Origin: Ornithomonoglobus_A sp045649025
GTDB taxonomy: Bacteria > Bacillota > Clostridia > UBA1381
DNA length: 51,474 nucleotides
Assembly: GCA_045649025.1 (NCBI GenBank)
Contig: JAZRPB010000001.1
Location: 1 to 51,474, forward strand
Direction of reading: 5' to 3'
Below the pieces are notes generated by a model. The model saw only the letters and a program-made list of their open reading frames with translations. It did not search any database and was not told the origin of the DNA. Made by a program: the position numbers and the translations under genes. Shown here piece after piece: positions 23,226 to 30,544 of this stretch; position 1 is the stretch's first letter, and every line of letters begins with the position of its first letter.

Positions 23226-23261
23226 AAAAAAAAACAGCCGCCTACTTCCAAGTAGACGGCT
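23226..23261 (-). terminator. Terminator of the cupin gene
   Basis: AGCCG-CTACTT pairs with AAGTAG-CGGCT (one mismatch) around a two-base loop, followed by nine T on the minus strand. Confidence 0.9.
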
Positions 23262-23284
23262 AAATTTTAACCTGAATTATTACT

Positions 23285-23632
23285 TTACGCATACACAATC
23301 AGTGCAATAAATTCCAAATCTTCGTTGCCTTCGTTTTTTACAGAATGTCCTTGTCCTGAAGAAGTAATGGTGACATCGCCTGCGTACACATTGGTTTGTG
23401 TACCGTTATCGTCGAGAACTCCGCTGCCTTTTATTATATAAAAAAGCTCGCTCTCATTTTCGTGAACGTGATAACCTATGGAGCAACCCGGCTTTAAAAC
23501 AACCTTACCAAAAAGTCTGCCCTTGTTGTTCATTTCCTCTTCACTAACAAAGTTACTTATAACTACCGATCCGTCTCCGCCACGCATATTTTCACGAACC
23601 TGTGTTTTAAAATCTCTGAATTTTTTTATCAT
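23285..23632 (-). CDS. Single-domain cupin protein
   Basis: A 115-residue small beta-barrel protein. The metal-binding cupin motif 1 reads GCSIGYHVHENESELFYIIKG and motif 2 reads GDVTITSSGQGHSVKN. The frame extends 21 codons upstream, but GGGGGAG nine bases before MIKKFRDF sets the start. The N-terminal MIKKFRDFKTQVRENMRGGDG is shared with many clostridial cupins of unknown substrate. It is divergent from the alcohol dehydrogenase and has its own terminator; no operon partner suggests its ligand. Confidence 0.85.
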   Translation of the reverse strand: MIKKFRDFKTQVRENMRGGDGSVVISNFVSEEEMNNKGRLFGKVVLKPGCSIGYHVHENESELFYIIKGSGVLDDNGTQTNVYAGDVTITSSGQGHSVKNEGNEDLEFIALIVYA

Positions 23633-23725
23633 AACTTTTTCTCCCCCTTGATTTTCAGTTGTTAATAGTATATAATAATATAAGAGTTTTTTCAAGTACT
23701 TTTTTAATATCAGGAGAAAAAAATA

Positions 23726-24835
23726 ATGAATATGAGTTTTTTTATGCCTGTTAATATTATTACAGGCAAGGGATGTATAAGCAAAAACACAGCTGTGTTC
23801 TCACAGTATGGAAAAAGGTGTATAATTGTAACCGGCAAAACCGCAGCAAAGAGCTCGGGTGCACTTGAAGATGTTATTGCCGCACTGCTCAAAGAGAACA
23901 TTGCCTACACAATATTTGACGGTATAGAACAAAACCCCACCTACAATTCGTGCAAAATGGCATCTGATATGGCAAAGGAATTTGGTGCGGAATTTGTGGT
24001 TGGAATAGGCGGCGGCTCACCTCTTGACGCCTCAAAGGCAATAGCGGTACTGTCTGTGTGCTCCAATCCCTCTGTGCAAACTCTGTATTCTATGAACTGG
24101 GACAAAAAGCCGTTGCCCATTATTGCAGTAGGCACAACCGCCGGTACCGGCAGCGAGGTAACACCCGTATCTGTTATAACCACTCCCCAAGGACAAAAAA
24201 AGAGCTTTCGTGCATATTCGGTATGTCCGGCTGTTGCTTTTGGAGATGCAACCTACACAATGTCGCTATCCCCCGAATTTACCCGTTCTACCGCACTTGA
24301 TGCATTAAGTCATTGTCTGGAAAGCTATTTTAACCGCACAACAAATGATTTGGCTAAAACATTTGCCCTGCGAGGTGTTGAAATCTTGCTTGAAATGCTC
24401 AAAAAAACCGCACAATGCTTTGTAACTCCTCTTTCTTTTGATGACCGTGAAAAGCTTTATTGTGCGTCACTGTACGGTGGTTTTGCAATAAGTATTACGG
24501 GAACTGCTTTTCCGCACGCTCTCGGGTACTTTTTGTCGGAGCAATACAACATCTGCCACGGAAATGCCTGTGCAGTTTATCTTGAGGAGTTTATTAACTA
24601 CAACATATCTGTTGCTCCTGCAGAGGCTCACGAATTTTTTAAATCGCTAAATACCAACAAGGAGGAGCTTTTAAAACTTATAAAACAAAACCTCCCCAAT
24701 ATAAATGTAACACTTACCAACGAAAAAATAGATGAGCTTGCTCCCCGATTTGAGAACAACAACAGTCTTAACAAATGCTACGGAACAGCCGATTGCAATT
24801 TTGCAGTGTCGGTATTAAAGAAACTCTTTATATAA
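23726..24835 (+). CDS. Iron-containing (group III) alcohol dehydrogenase
   Basis: A 369-residue NAD(P)-dependent dehydrogenase related to butanol and 1,3-propanediol dehydrogenases. The nucleotide-binding motif is GIGGGSPLDASKAIA (residues 93-107). Metal ligands D192, H196, H264 and H278 are all present (LDALSHCLES, FPHALG, NICHGNA). Substrate cannot be read from sequence; a fermentative aldehyde or alcohol is likely. AGGAG precedes the ATG by nine bases. Monocistronic, with a terminator. Confidence 0.9.
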   Translation: MNMSFFMPVNIITGKGCISKNTAVFSQYGKRCIIVTGKTAAKSSGALEDVIAALLKENIAYTIFDGIEQNPTYNSCKMASDMAKEFGAEFVVGIGGGSPLDASKAIAVLSVCSNPSVQTLYSMNWDKKPLPIIAVGTTAGTGSEVTPVSVITTPQGQKKSFRAYSVCPAVAFGDATYTMSLSPEFTRSTALDALSHCLESYFNRTTNDLAKTFALRGVEILLEMLKKTAQCFVTPLSFDDREKLYCASLYGGFAISITGTAFPHALGYFLSEQYNICHGNACAVYLEEFINYNISVAPAEAHEFFKSLNTNKEELLKLIKQNLPNINVTLTNEKIDELAPRFENNNSLNKCYGTADCNFAVSVLKKLFI

Positions 24836-24850
24836 AATACTCTTTTAAAG

Positions 24851-24874
24851 GCAGAATGTACATTCTGCTTTTTT
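24851..24874 (+). terminator. Terminator of the alcohol dehydrogenase gene
   Basis: GCAGAATGT and ACATTCTGC form a perfect palindrome followed by six T. Confidence 0.85.
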
Positions 24875-24913
24875 AATTCACAAATTATTCACAAATAAAA
24901 CACAGATAGTTAA

Positions 24914-24941
24914 TTGACATTTTCTAAAATTATGGTATAAT
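24914..24941 (+). promoter_or_regulatory. Sigma-A promoter of the ctsR operon
   Basis: TTGACA and TATAAT with a 16-base spacer, immediately followed by the CtsR operator at the transcription start. Confidence 0.8.
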
Positions 24942-24950
24942 ACAATTAAA

Positions 24951-24967
24951 GGTCAAAGATAGTCAAA
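24951..24967 (+). promoter_or_regulatory. CtsR operator
   Basis: GGTCAAAGATAGTCAAA is a full match to the CtsR heptad direct repeat (RGTCAAA-NAN-RGTCAAA). A third, partial GTCAAA follows at 24969. Its place at the start point predicts autorepression of the operon, released by heat or protein stress. Confidence 0.92.
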
Positions 24968-24988
24968 GTCAAAAAGGGGTGTGATTTA

Positions 24989-25420
24989 ATGGGTATAAGC
25001 GACAGAATAGAGGCTTTTATAACAGAGCTTTTAAAGGACGAGGACGATTGGTTGAATTTAAAGCGTAATGAGCTTGCCGAGGTTTTTAACTGTGTTCCCA
25101 GCCAGATTAACTATGTAATTTCCACACGTTTTAACCGTGACAGAGGGTATGTTGTTGAATCCCGCAGAGGCGGTGGCGGATATTTAAGAATACGCCGTAT
25201 TTCCACAGCTGCAACTGTGATTGATAATTTAATAGCTTCTGTTGGCTCCTCTTTAAGCTTTAACGATGCAATTTCTTATGTATCGCAGTTGAGGAAGGCG
25301 AATATAATAGACGATAAAGAAGCAAGAATAATGCTTGGTGCCGTGTCGGACCGTGTTTTAAAAAATAACGATACTTTAAGAGCAGATATTTTTAAAGGAA
25401 TGATAATGGAATTGGTATAA
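24989..25420 (+). CDS. ctsR: Transcriptional repressor of class III stress genes CtsR
   Basis: CtsR represses clp genes until heat or McsB action inactivates it. The 143 residues include the winged-helix (WLNLKRNELAEVFNCVPSQINYVI, split into two helices) and the glycine-rich wing SRRGGGGYLRI that senses temperature in the family. First gene of the ctsR-mcsA-mcsB-clpC operon, with its own operator at the promoter. AGGGGTG precedes the ATG. Confidence 0.95.
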   Translation: MGISDRIEAFITELLKDEDDWLNLKRNELAEVFNCVPSQINYVISTRFNRDRGYVVESRRGGGGYLRIRRISTAATVIDNLIASVGSSLSFNDAISYVSQLRKANIIDDKEARIMLGAVSDRVLKNNDTLRADIFKGMIMELV

Positions 25421-25437
25421 AGAAAGGAAGATGAAAA

Positions 25438-25803
25438 ATGGATTTGTTTTCAGAATTTTTTAACGAAATATGGAATGATTTTAATGTGATAGCAACACCT
25501 GTGCAAGCAAGAGAAGAGCAACGCTGCAAGGTGTGTGGACACACTGTTTCAGATTTTAGAAAAAGCGGACGCTTTGGTTGCGGTGAGTGCTATAACACCT
25601 TCAGGCAGTTTGCTCAAACTGCACTAAAGCAAATACACTCAACCTCTGCCCACTGCGGAAAAATACCGTCGAAGTCGGGCGAGGAGCTACGCAAAAAACG
25701 TAAAATTGACGAGCTGAAAAAAGAGCTTTCTGCCGCAGTAAAGGCCGAGGACTACGAAAAGGCCGCATTACTCCACAAGCAGATTAAAGGTATGAGTGAA
25801 TAA
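25438..25803 (+). CDS. mcsA: McsA, activator of the arginine kinase, short form
   Basis: McsA binds and activates McsB. This version has 121 residues, against about 170-185 in Bacillus. It retains one zinc module (CKVCGHTVSDF...GRFGCGECY) followed by HCGKIPSK and a C-terminal UVR-type coiled motif (ELSAAVKAEDYEKAALLHKQIKGM), but the N-terminal CxxC module is absent. The upstream frame offers no missing part: ctsR ends 17 bases before. GAAAGGAAG precedes the ATG. Confidence 0.88.
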   Translation: MDLFSEFFNEIWNDFNVIATPVQAREEQRCKVCGHTVSDFRKSGRFGCGECYNTFRQFAQTALKQIHSTSAHCGKIPSKSGEELRKKRKIDELKKELSAAVKAEDYEKAALLHKQIKGMSE

Positions 25804-25817
25804 GGGAGGGAAAAACA

Positions 25818-26804
25818 ATGGTATGGTATAAAGACAACAACTCGGATATTATAATATCAACAAGAATACGTCTTGCAAGAAATTTATCCAATACTCCGTT
25901 CCCTGCAATGCTTAAAGACAAAAGCAAGGCAATAGAGCAGATAAAAAATTCAATTATTTCTTCTTGCTCCACTCTTTCAAAGGACTTTGAATTTTACGAT
26001 ACGGATGCTTTAAGCGAAAAAGATATTGCCCTTTTAACAGAGGAGCACCTTATAAGCCCGCAGATTAAAAAGGGTAAGGGTCAGGCCTTGCTTTTAAATA
26101 AAGACAAGACTATGAGCATAATGCTTATGGAGGAGGACCACATAAGACTTCAAATTATAGAACAGGGCGAAAAGCTTGATGAGGCATACGAAAAAGCCTC
26201 ACGTGTTGATGATGTGATAGAAGAAAGCGTTGAATATGCATTTGACGAGGAGTTTGGATATCTTACTGCGTGCCCCTCAAACACAGGCACAGGTATGCGT
26301 GCATCTTTAATGCTGCATCTTAATGCACTCACTCAAACAAACAACATAAACACCATTATTTCACAGGCGTCTGCCTTGGGAATTGAAGTAAGAGGCTTAT
26401 ACGGCGAGGGCACAAAGGCATATGGAAATATGTATCAGATTTCCAACCGTGTTACTATGGGACTTTCTGAAAAGGACATTCTAAAAAAGCTAAAGGATAT
26501 AGTTTCACAAATTGTTGATGCCGAAAAGAAAGCACGTGCTTTAATTATGGAAAAGAACGGCGATTACATTAAAAACAAGGTTATGCGTTCATATGGCATA
26601 TTAAAATATGCACACACCATCGACAGCAGCGAGGCAAGAGAATTAATAAGCGATGTTATTCTGGGACAAAATCTGGGCATAATAGAAAAAGGTAACATTT
26701 CCCCGATTGAGATGCTTATTAAGATAGCTCCGTCGGTAACAGACGGCAACACACCGCTTGAAAGGGACATAAACAGAGCTGCGTATCTAAAGGAAAACAT
26801 TTGA
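25818..26804 (+). CDS. mcsB: Protein arginine kinase McsB
   Basis: McsB phosphorylates arginines on misfolded proteins and on CtsR, marking them for ClpCP. The phosphagen-kinase-like core is visible: ISTRIRLARNL near the N-terminus, YLTACPSNTGTGMRAS with catalytic C152, and the loop around EVRGLYGEG. The allosteric phospho-arginine motif RDxxRA is kept at the very end as RDINRA. At 328 residues it is slightly shorter than the Bacillus enzyme. GGGAGG is seven bases upstream of the ATG, 14 bases after mcsA. Confidence 0.95.
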   Translation: MVWYKDNNSDIIISTRIRLARNLSNTPFPAMLKDKSKAIEQIKNSIISSCSTLSKDFEFYDTDALSEKDIALLTEEHLISPQIKKGKGQALLLNKDKTMSIMLMEEDHIRLQIIEQGEKLDEAYEKASRVDDVIEESVEYAFDEEFGYLTACPSNTGTGMRASLMLHLNALTQTNNINTIISQASALGIEVRGLYGEGTKAYGNMYQISNRVTMGLSEKDILKKLKDIVSQIVDAEKKARALIMEKNGDYIKNKVMRSYGILKYAHTIDSSEARELISDVILGQNLGIIEKGNISPIEMLIKIAPSVTDGNTPLERDINRAAYLKENI

Positions 26805-26847
26805 TTTTCCACCCACTACCAAAACATAATGAAAGGAGAAATTAACT

Positions 26848-29304
26848 ATGATGTTTTCTAATTTTACACAAAGAGCACAAGCGGCAATAAGCGAAGCAAG
26901 AGAATGTGCAATAGAAATGGGACACCCGTATATAGGCAGTGAGCATATGCTTATGGGACTTCTTCGTGAAGGCAGCGGCGTGGCTTATAAGGTTTTAGAG
27001 AGTATAGGAATAACTGCCGACGGCTTATACGAAAAGCTTACTCAATTTGTTGGTACACAAAAGACACTTTCCCCCGACGCACAAATTCCCTTTACCCCAC
27101 GCGGCAAGAGAATTTTGGAAATAAGTGCCGCCGAGGCGAAAAGGCTTGGTCATAGCTATATAGGCACAGAGCATATTTTAATGGCAATAATTCGTGACGG
27201 CGATGGCGTTGGCTCACGTGTGCTTGAAGCTTTAGGCTACAACACTGCCGCAATATATAACGAAATCATAAAAAACCTTAACACCTCCTCCCCCTCGGGC
27301 GAGGCAGGTGCCAGTCCGCAAAAGGCTAACACAAATAAGAAAAGCACAACCCCCATACTCGACAAGTTCGGCCGTGATTTTACCTCGCTTGCACGTGAGG
27401 GCAAATTTGACCCTGTTATAGGCAGAAACGACGAGATTGACAGAGTTATTCAAATTCTTTCAAGACGTACCAAAAACAACCCGTGTCTTATTGGTGAGCC
27501 TGGCGTTGGTAAAACGGCGGTGGCAGAAGGTCTTTCGCAACGTATTGCATCGGGAAATGTGCCCGAGCCACTGAAGGAAAAAAGAGTGGTTGGACTTGAT
27601 TTATCGTCTATGGTTGCAGGTGCAAAATACCGTGGCGAGTTTGAAGAGCGTTTAAAGGGCGTAATAGACGAGGTTTTAAAGGACGATAACGTTGTGTTGT
27701 TTATAGACGAGCTGCACACCATTGTGGGTGCAGGTGCCGCCGAGGGCACAATGGACGCGTCCAACATCTTAAAGCCATTCCTTGCAAGAGGCGAGCTTCA
27801 GCTTATTGGTGCAACAACACTAAAGGAGTATAAAAAGTATATTGAAAAGGACGCCGCACTTGAAAGACGTTTTCAGCCTGTGACGGTTGGCGAGCCAACA
27901 ATCGATGAAACAATTGAAATACTAAAGGGTATACGTGATAAATACGAAGCACATCACGGCGTAACAATCACCGATAAGGCAATAAAAGCCGCCGCAACTC
28001 TTTCGGCAAGGTATATAACCGACAGATTTTTGCCCGACAAGGCAATAGACTTAATAGACGAGGCTTCCTCTAAAAAGCATCTTGGCTCTCAAACAGAGCC
28101 ACCCTATCTAAAGGAAAAAGAGGAAAAGCTTGAAAAACTGTTGGGCGAAAAGGAAGAGGCAATAACAACACAGGACTTTGAAAAAGCTGCAAAGATACGT
28201 GACGAGGAAAAGGCCCTGCGAGAAGAAATTGAAAATGCAAAAAGCGATTGGAAGGGCTCTGCCACATCTTCGGGACTTGTTGTTGACGAGGATGATATTG
28301 CCGGGATCCTGTCCGACTGGACACACATAAGTGCATCACGTCTTAAGGAGGAGGAAAGCGAAAAGCTGCGTAATCTTGAAAAGCTTTTACACAACAGGGT
28401 TATTGGTCAGGATAAGGCAGTAACAGCCGTTGCAAAGGCAATAAAGCGAGGCAGAGCAGGGTTAAAAGACCCGAAAAGACCAATAGGCTCGTTCTTGTTC
28501 CTTGGTCCCACAGGTGTGGGTAAAACCGAGCTTTCAAAAACACTTGCCGAAACAATGTTTGACAGCGAGGACGCTCTTATAAGAGTTGATATGTCGGAGT
28601 ATATGGAAAAGCACGCAGTGTCTAAATTTATAGGCTCGCCTCCTGGATATGTCGGCTTTGAGGAGGGCGGTCAGCTTACCGAGAAGATACGTCAGCATCC
28701 GTATTCCGTAATACTTTTCGACGAAGTGGAAAAGGCCCACCCCGACGTGTTTAATATTCTTTTACAGGTGCTTGACGACGGTGTGTTAACCGACGCACAG
28801 GGCAGAAAAATAGATTTTAAAAATACAGTTATTATTATGACCTCTAACCTTGGTGCAAGGGATATTTTGGGTACCTCACATTCAAAGCTCGGCTTTGGCA
28901 CAGACACCGCAGATGAGGCATCAAGCGAAAAGGAAAGAATAGAAAAGAAGGTTATGGAGGAGGTTAAACGCAACTTCAAGCCCGAATTTTTAAACAGAAT
29001 TGATGAGATAATTGTGTTTGACCGTCTTAATGAAGACGATACAAAGAAAATTGCACAGCTTATGCTTGAGGCTTTAAAGAAGCGTCTTGCCAACAACGAA
29101 ATTGCGGTAACCTTCAGTGAAAATGCAATTTCACAAATTGCAAAAGAGGGTTTTGATAAAACCTACGGAGCACGTCCGTTAAGAAGGGCTATCCAAAGTA
29201 AAATTGAGGATATGCTGTCGGAAAAAATTATTGATGGAAAAATAAACAGAGGCGACAGCATAACGGTAGATTTTGCAGACGAAAAATTTGTTATAGAAAA
29301 ATAA
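26848..29304 (+). CDS. clpC: ATP-dependent Clp protease ATP-binding subunit ClpC
   Basis: ClpC unfolds substrates for ClpP and recognises phospho-arginine. In the 818 residues: two N-terminal Clp repeats (IGSEHMLMGLLREG and IGTEHILMAIIRDG), AAA1 with Walker A GEPGVGKTAVAEG and Walker B VVLFIDELHT, the middle domain with a UVR-like stretch (ITTQDFEKAAKIRDEEKALREEI, in two parts), and AAA2 with GPTGVGKTELSKT and VILFDEVEKAH. It closes the CtsR operon before a terminator. Confidence 0.97.
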   Translation: MMFSNFTQRAQAAISEARECAIEMGHPYIGSEHMLMGLLREGSGVAYKVLESIGITADGLYEKLTQFVGTQKTLSPDAQIPFTPRGKRILEISAAEAKRLGHSYIGTEHILMAIIRDGDGVGSRVLEALGYNTAAIYNEIIKNLNTSSPSGEAGASPQKANTNKKSTTPILDKFGRDFTSLAREGKFDPVIGRNDEIDRVIQILSRRTKNNPCLIGEPGVGKTAVAEGLSQRIASGNVPEPLKEKRVVGLDLSSMVAGAKYRGEFEERLKGVIDEVLKDDNVVLFIDELHTIVGAGAAEGTMDASNILKPFLARGELQLIGATTLKEYKKYIEKDAALERRFQPVTVGEPTIDETIEILKGIRDKYEAHHGVTITDKAIKAAATLSARYITDRFLPDKAIDLIDEASSKKHLGSQTEPPYLKEKEEKLEKLLGEKEEAITTQDFEKAAKIRDEEKALREEIENAKSDWKGSATSSGLVVDEDDIAGILSDWTHISASRLKEEESEKLRNLEKLLHNRVIGQDKAVTAVAKAIKRGRAGLKDPKRPIGSFLFLGPTGVGKTELSKTLAETMFDSEDALIRVDMSEYMEKHAVSKFIGSPPGYVGFEEGGQLTEKIRQHPYSVILFDEVEKAHPDVFNILLQVLDDGVLTDAQGRKIDFKNTVIIMTSNLGARDILGTSHSKLGFGTDTADEASSEKERIEKKVMEEVKRNFKPEFLNRIDEIIVFDRLNEDDTKKIAQLMLEALKKRLANNEIAVTFSENAISQIAKEGFDKTYGARPLRRAIQSKIEDMLSEKIIDGKINRGDSITVDFADEKFVIEK

Positions 29305-29310
29305 GAATAC

Positions 29311-29339
29311 AAAAAGGGGCTAAAAAGCCCCTTTTTGTG
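29311..29339 (+). terminator. Terminator of the ctsR-clpC operon
   Basis: AAAAAGGGGCT pairs with AGCCCCTTTTT around four A, followed by TGTGTT. With A on one side and T on the other it could also serve the convergent RHH gene. Confidence 0.88.
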
Positions 29340-29344
29340 TTAGA

Positions 29345-29506
29345 TTAATTTTTTTGTTCTGTTTTTTGTATATGTTTTTTTAAAAGCAAATTTATATATT
29401 GCGATAGGGAACGGTCGCTGTCTTCTGCCAGAATTTTTGTTTTTTCTATAATATCTTCATCTAATGTTATGCTCACCTTTTGTTTTAGTGGTTTTTGCGG
29501 TCTCAT
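29345..29506 (-). CDS. Ribbon-helix-helix (CopG/Arc-type) DNA-binding protein
   Basis: A 53-residue protein starting MRPQKPLKQKVSITLDEDII. The short beta strand KVSITL followed by two helices (DEDIIEKTKILAEDS and SLSQYINLLLKKHI) is the standard RHH layout. GAGGTG is eight bases before the ATG. Upstream, TAGTATA-type repeats phased by ten bases lie in the shared intergenic region with the divergent zinc-ribbon gene, so it probably represses itself and that gene. It could also be an antitoxin, but no typical toxin overlaps it. Confidence 0.75.
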   Translation of the reverse strand: MRPQKPLKQKVSITLDEDIIEKTKILAEDSDRSLSQYINLLLKKHIQKTEQKN

Positions 29507-29523
29507 CTTTATCACCTCATAAA

Positions 29524-29599
29524 TATTATACTACAAAAAACGCCTTTATATTGACAAATAGTATAAAGGGGTATATAATAGTATAAAGTAGTATAATAG
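29524..29599. promoter_or_regulatory. Promoter and phased TAGTATA repeats between divergent small genes
   Basis: On the plus strand TTGACA (29551) and TATAAT (29574-29579) with a 17-base spacer drive the zinc-ribbon gene. TAGTATAA-type direct repeats begin at 29559, 29579 and 29589 (20 and 10 bases apart, the same DNA face), and an inverted copy (29524-29533) covers the probable -10 of the RHH gene. This arrangement is what an RHH repressor operator looks like. Confidence 0.6.
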
Positions 29600-29608
29600 A
29601 GGGTTGTT

Positions 29609-29887
29609 ATGGCTGAATTTTGTTTGGAATGCTTGCGTGAATTAGACGAAATAAATTATAAAGAAAAGGACTTTATAATTTCCAAGGATTTAGACTTGTG
29701 TGAAGGCTGCGGAGAATGGAAACACGTTGTTGAAATTGCCCGTATAACATATTATAAAAGAAAATTTCGGTTACTTATTAATTTTTTTAATTTTCTTTAC
29801 AAATGTTTAATTGTTATTTTAAAAATTCTTTTTTTGCCAATATTATATGTAATTTACAAAAAGATAAAAAAATCGGAACAAGCATAA
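29609..29887 (+). CDS. Small zinc-ribbon protein with a membrane tail
   Basis: A 92-residue protein. The N-terminal half has two CxxC pairs (FCLECL and LCEGCGEW), probably binding zinc. The C-terminal half has a strongly hydrophobic helix (CLIVILKILFLPILYVIY) followed by lysines, placing it in the membrane. Short clostridial proteins with the same N-terminal CxxC...CEGCGEWK layout exist without known function. AGAGGG is ten bases upstream of the ATG. Divergent from the RHH gene. Its last codons overlap the terminator of the convergent tRNA gene. Confidence 0.65.
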   Translation: MAEFCLECLRELDEINYKEKDFIISKDLDLCEGCGEWKHVVEIARITYYKRKFRLLINFFNFLYKCLIVILKILFLPILYVIYKKIKKSEQA

Positions 29888-29896
29888 CTTGCTCCG
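29866..29896 (-). terminator. Terminator of tRNA-Arg
   Basis: On the minus strand CGGAGCAAG pairs with CTTGTTCCG (one G-T pair), followed by ATTTTTTT. It overlaps the end of the convergent zinc-ribbon gene. Confidence 0.8.
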
Positions 29897-29903
29897 ACGT
29901 TTA

Positions 29904-29977
29904 CACACCTGACAGGACTTGAACCTGCGGTCTTGAGAATCGGAATCTCACGTTTTATCCAGCTAAACTACAGGTGC
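29904..29977 (-). tRNA. tRNA-Arg (anticodon CCG)
   Basis: A 74-base cloverleaf on the minus strand: acceptor GCACCTG with CAGGTGT, D-arm AGTTTAGCTGGATAAAACG, anticodon stem TGAGA/TCTCA with loop TTCCGAT (anticodon CCG, reading CGG), and T-arm CGCAGG-TTCAAGT-CCTGT with T-stem pairing. CCA is not encoded. Confidence 0.95.
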
Positions 29978-29998
29978 AAATTTTTTAATAAATTTTTA

Positions 29999-30027
29999 CG
30001 GGAGGGTGTGGAAACCCTCCCCTACGG
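29999..30027. repeat. GTAGGG-family hairpin repeat
   Basis: GGGAGGGTGTGGAAACCCTCCC ends are palindromic and the element finishes CCCTACGG, the shared signature of this family. Confidence 0.7.
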
Positions 30028-30063
30028 AATTACATAATTTTTGGTTTTGGTATGAACCAACAC

Positions 30064-30132
30064 GGGACGTCGAGGACGCCGTCCCCTACAGCTCCTCCCG
30101 CAAATTGCGGAACGCATAAATGCGTTCCCTAC
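30064..30132. repeat. Two GTAGGG-family hairpin repeats in tandem
   Basis: The first (30064-30089) is a GGGACG...CGTCCCCTAC palindrome around CGAGGACG and is identical to the copy at 40502-40527. The second (30107-30132) has GGAACGCA and TGCGTTCC arms around TAAA and ends CCTAC, matching copies at 40580 and 50687 apart from one base pair. Confidence 0.75.
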
Positions 30133-30139
30133 CATTCCT

Positions 30140-30340
30140 TTGCGTAGAGATTTTTGCGTAGATTGTGCTTTTTTTCGATTGCCGCGTATGCCTTATACGC
30201 AAAGCACCATACCCCTCGGCGTAGAGAATTTTGCGTAGGTTGCGTGTTTGAACGAACGCCGCGTATTCTTTTCAATTATCAAACCTTTTGCGTAGGGATT
30301 TTTGTGTAGGTTGTGCTTTTTTTCGATTGCCGCGTATGCC
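30140..30340. repeat. Three tandem copies of a 55-65 bp GCGTAG repeat
   Basis: Units begin at about 30140, 30218 and 30289. Each reads TGCGTAGRGATTTTTGCGTAG, then TTGYGYTTTT, then CGATTGCCGCGTATGCC or close variants; the first ends with the palindrome GCGTAT...ATACGC. Related copies lie at 36.9-37.0 kb and 42.9 kb. No gene is evident in 29978-30544; the whole gap is repeats and hairpins. Confidence 0.75.
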
Positions 30341-30378
30341 GTCCCCTACAAACAATAGCCAAATTTACGTTTTATAAA

Positions 30379-30520
30379 TTTGCTATAAAGGGATTAGAAA
30401 AATTGCTTCAGAATGAACAAAATGAGCCAAAGCGTAAGCTTTGGGTTACCCGAAGGCGTACAAGGGTACGTCGAGCGGCGAATTTTGTTTATAGCAAAAA
30501 GAAAGTTTCTTTTTGCGTTC
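30379..30520. other. Multi-hairpin structured region downstream of proS
   Basis: TTTGCTATAAA (30379-30389) pairs with TTTATAGCAAA (30487-30497). Inside, AACAAAAT-GA-GCC faces GGC-GA-ATTTTGTT, and three small hairpins (AAAGC/GCTTT, GGGT/ACCC, CGTAC/GTACG) fill the loop. A GCAAAAAGAAA palindrome follows. A plus-strand frame across it is composed of this structure and is not a convincing gene. Confidence 0.5.
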
Positions 30521-30544
30521 TGGACAATTTTAATATCCCGACTT

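Noticed and set aside
30140..30340. CRISPR array
   Set aside because: The three repeated units are adjacent and diverged, contain no unique spacers of constant length, and have no cas genes nearby.
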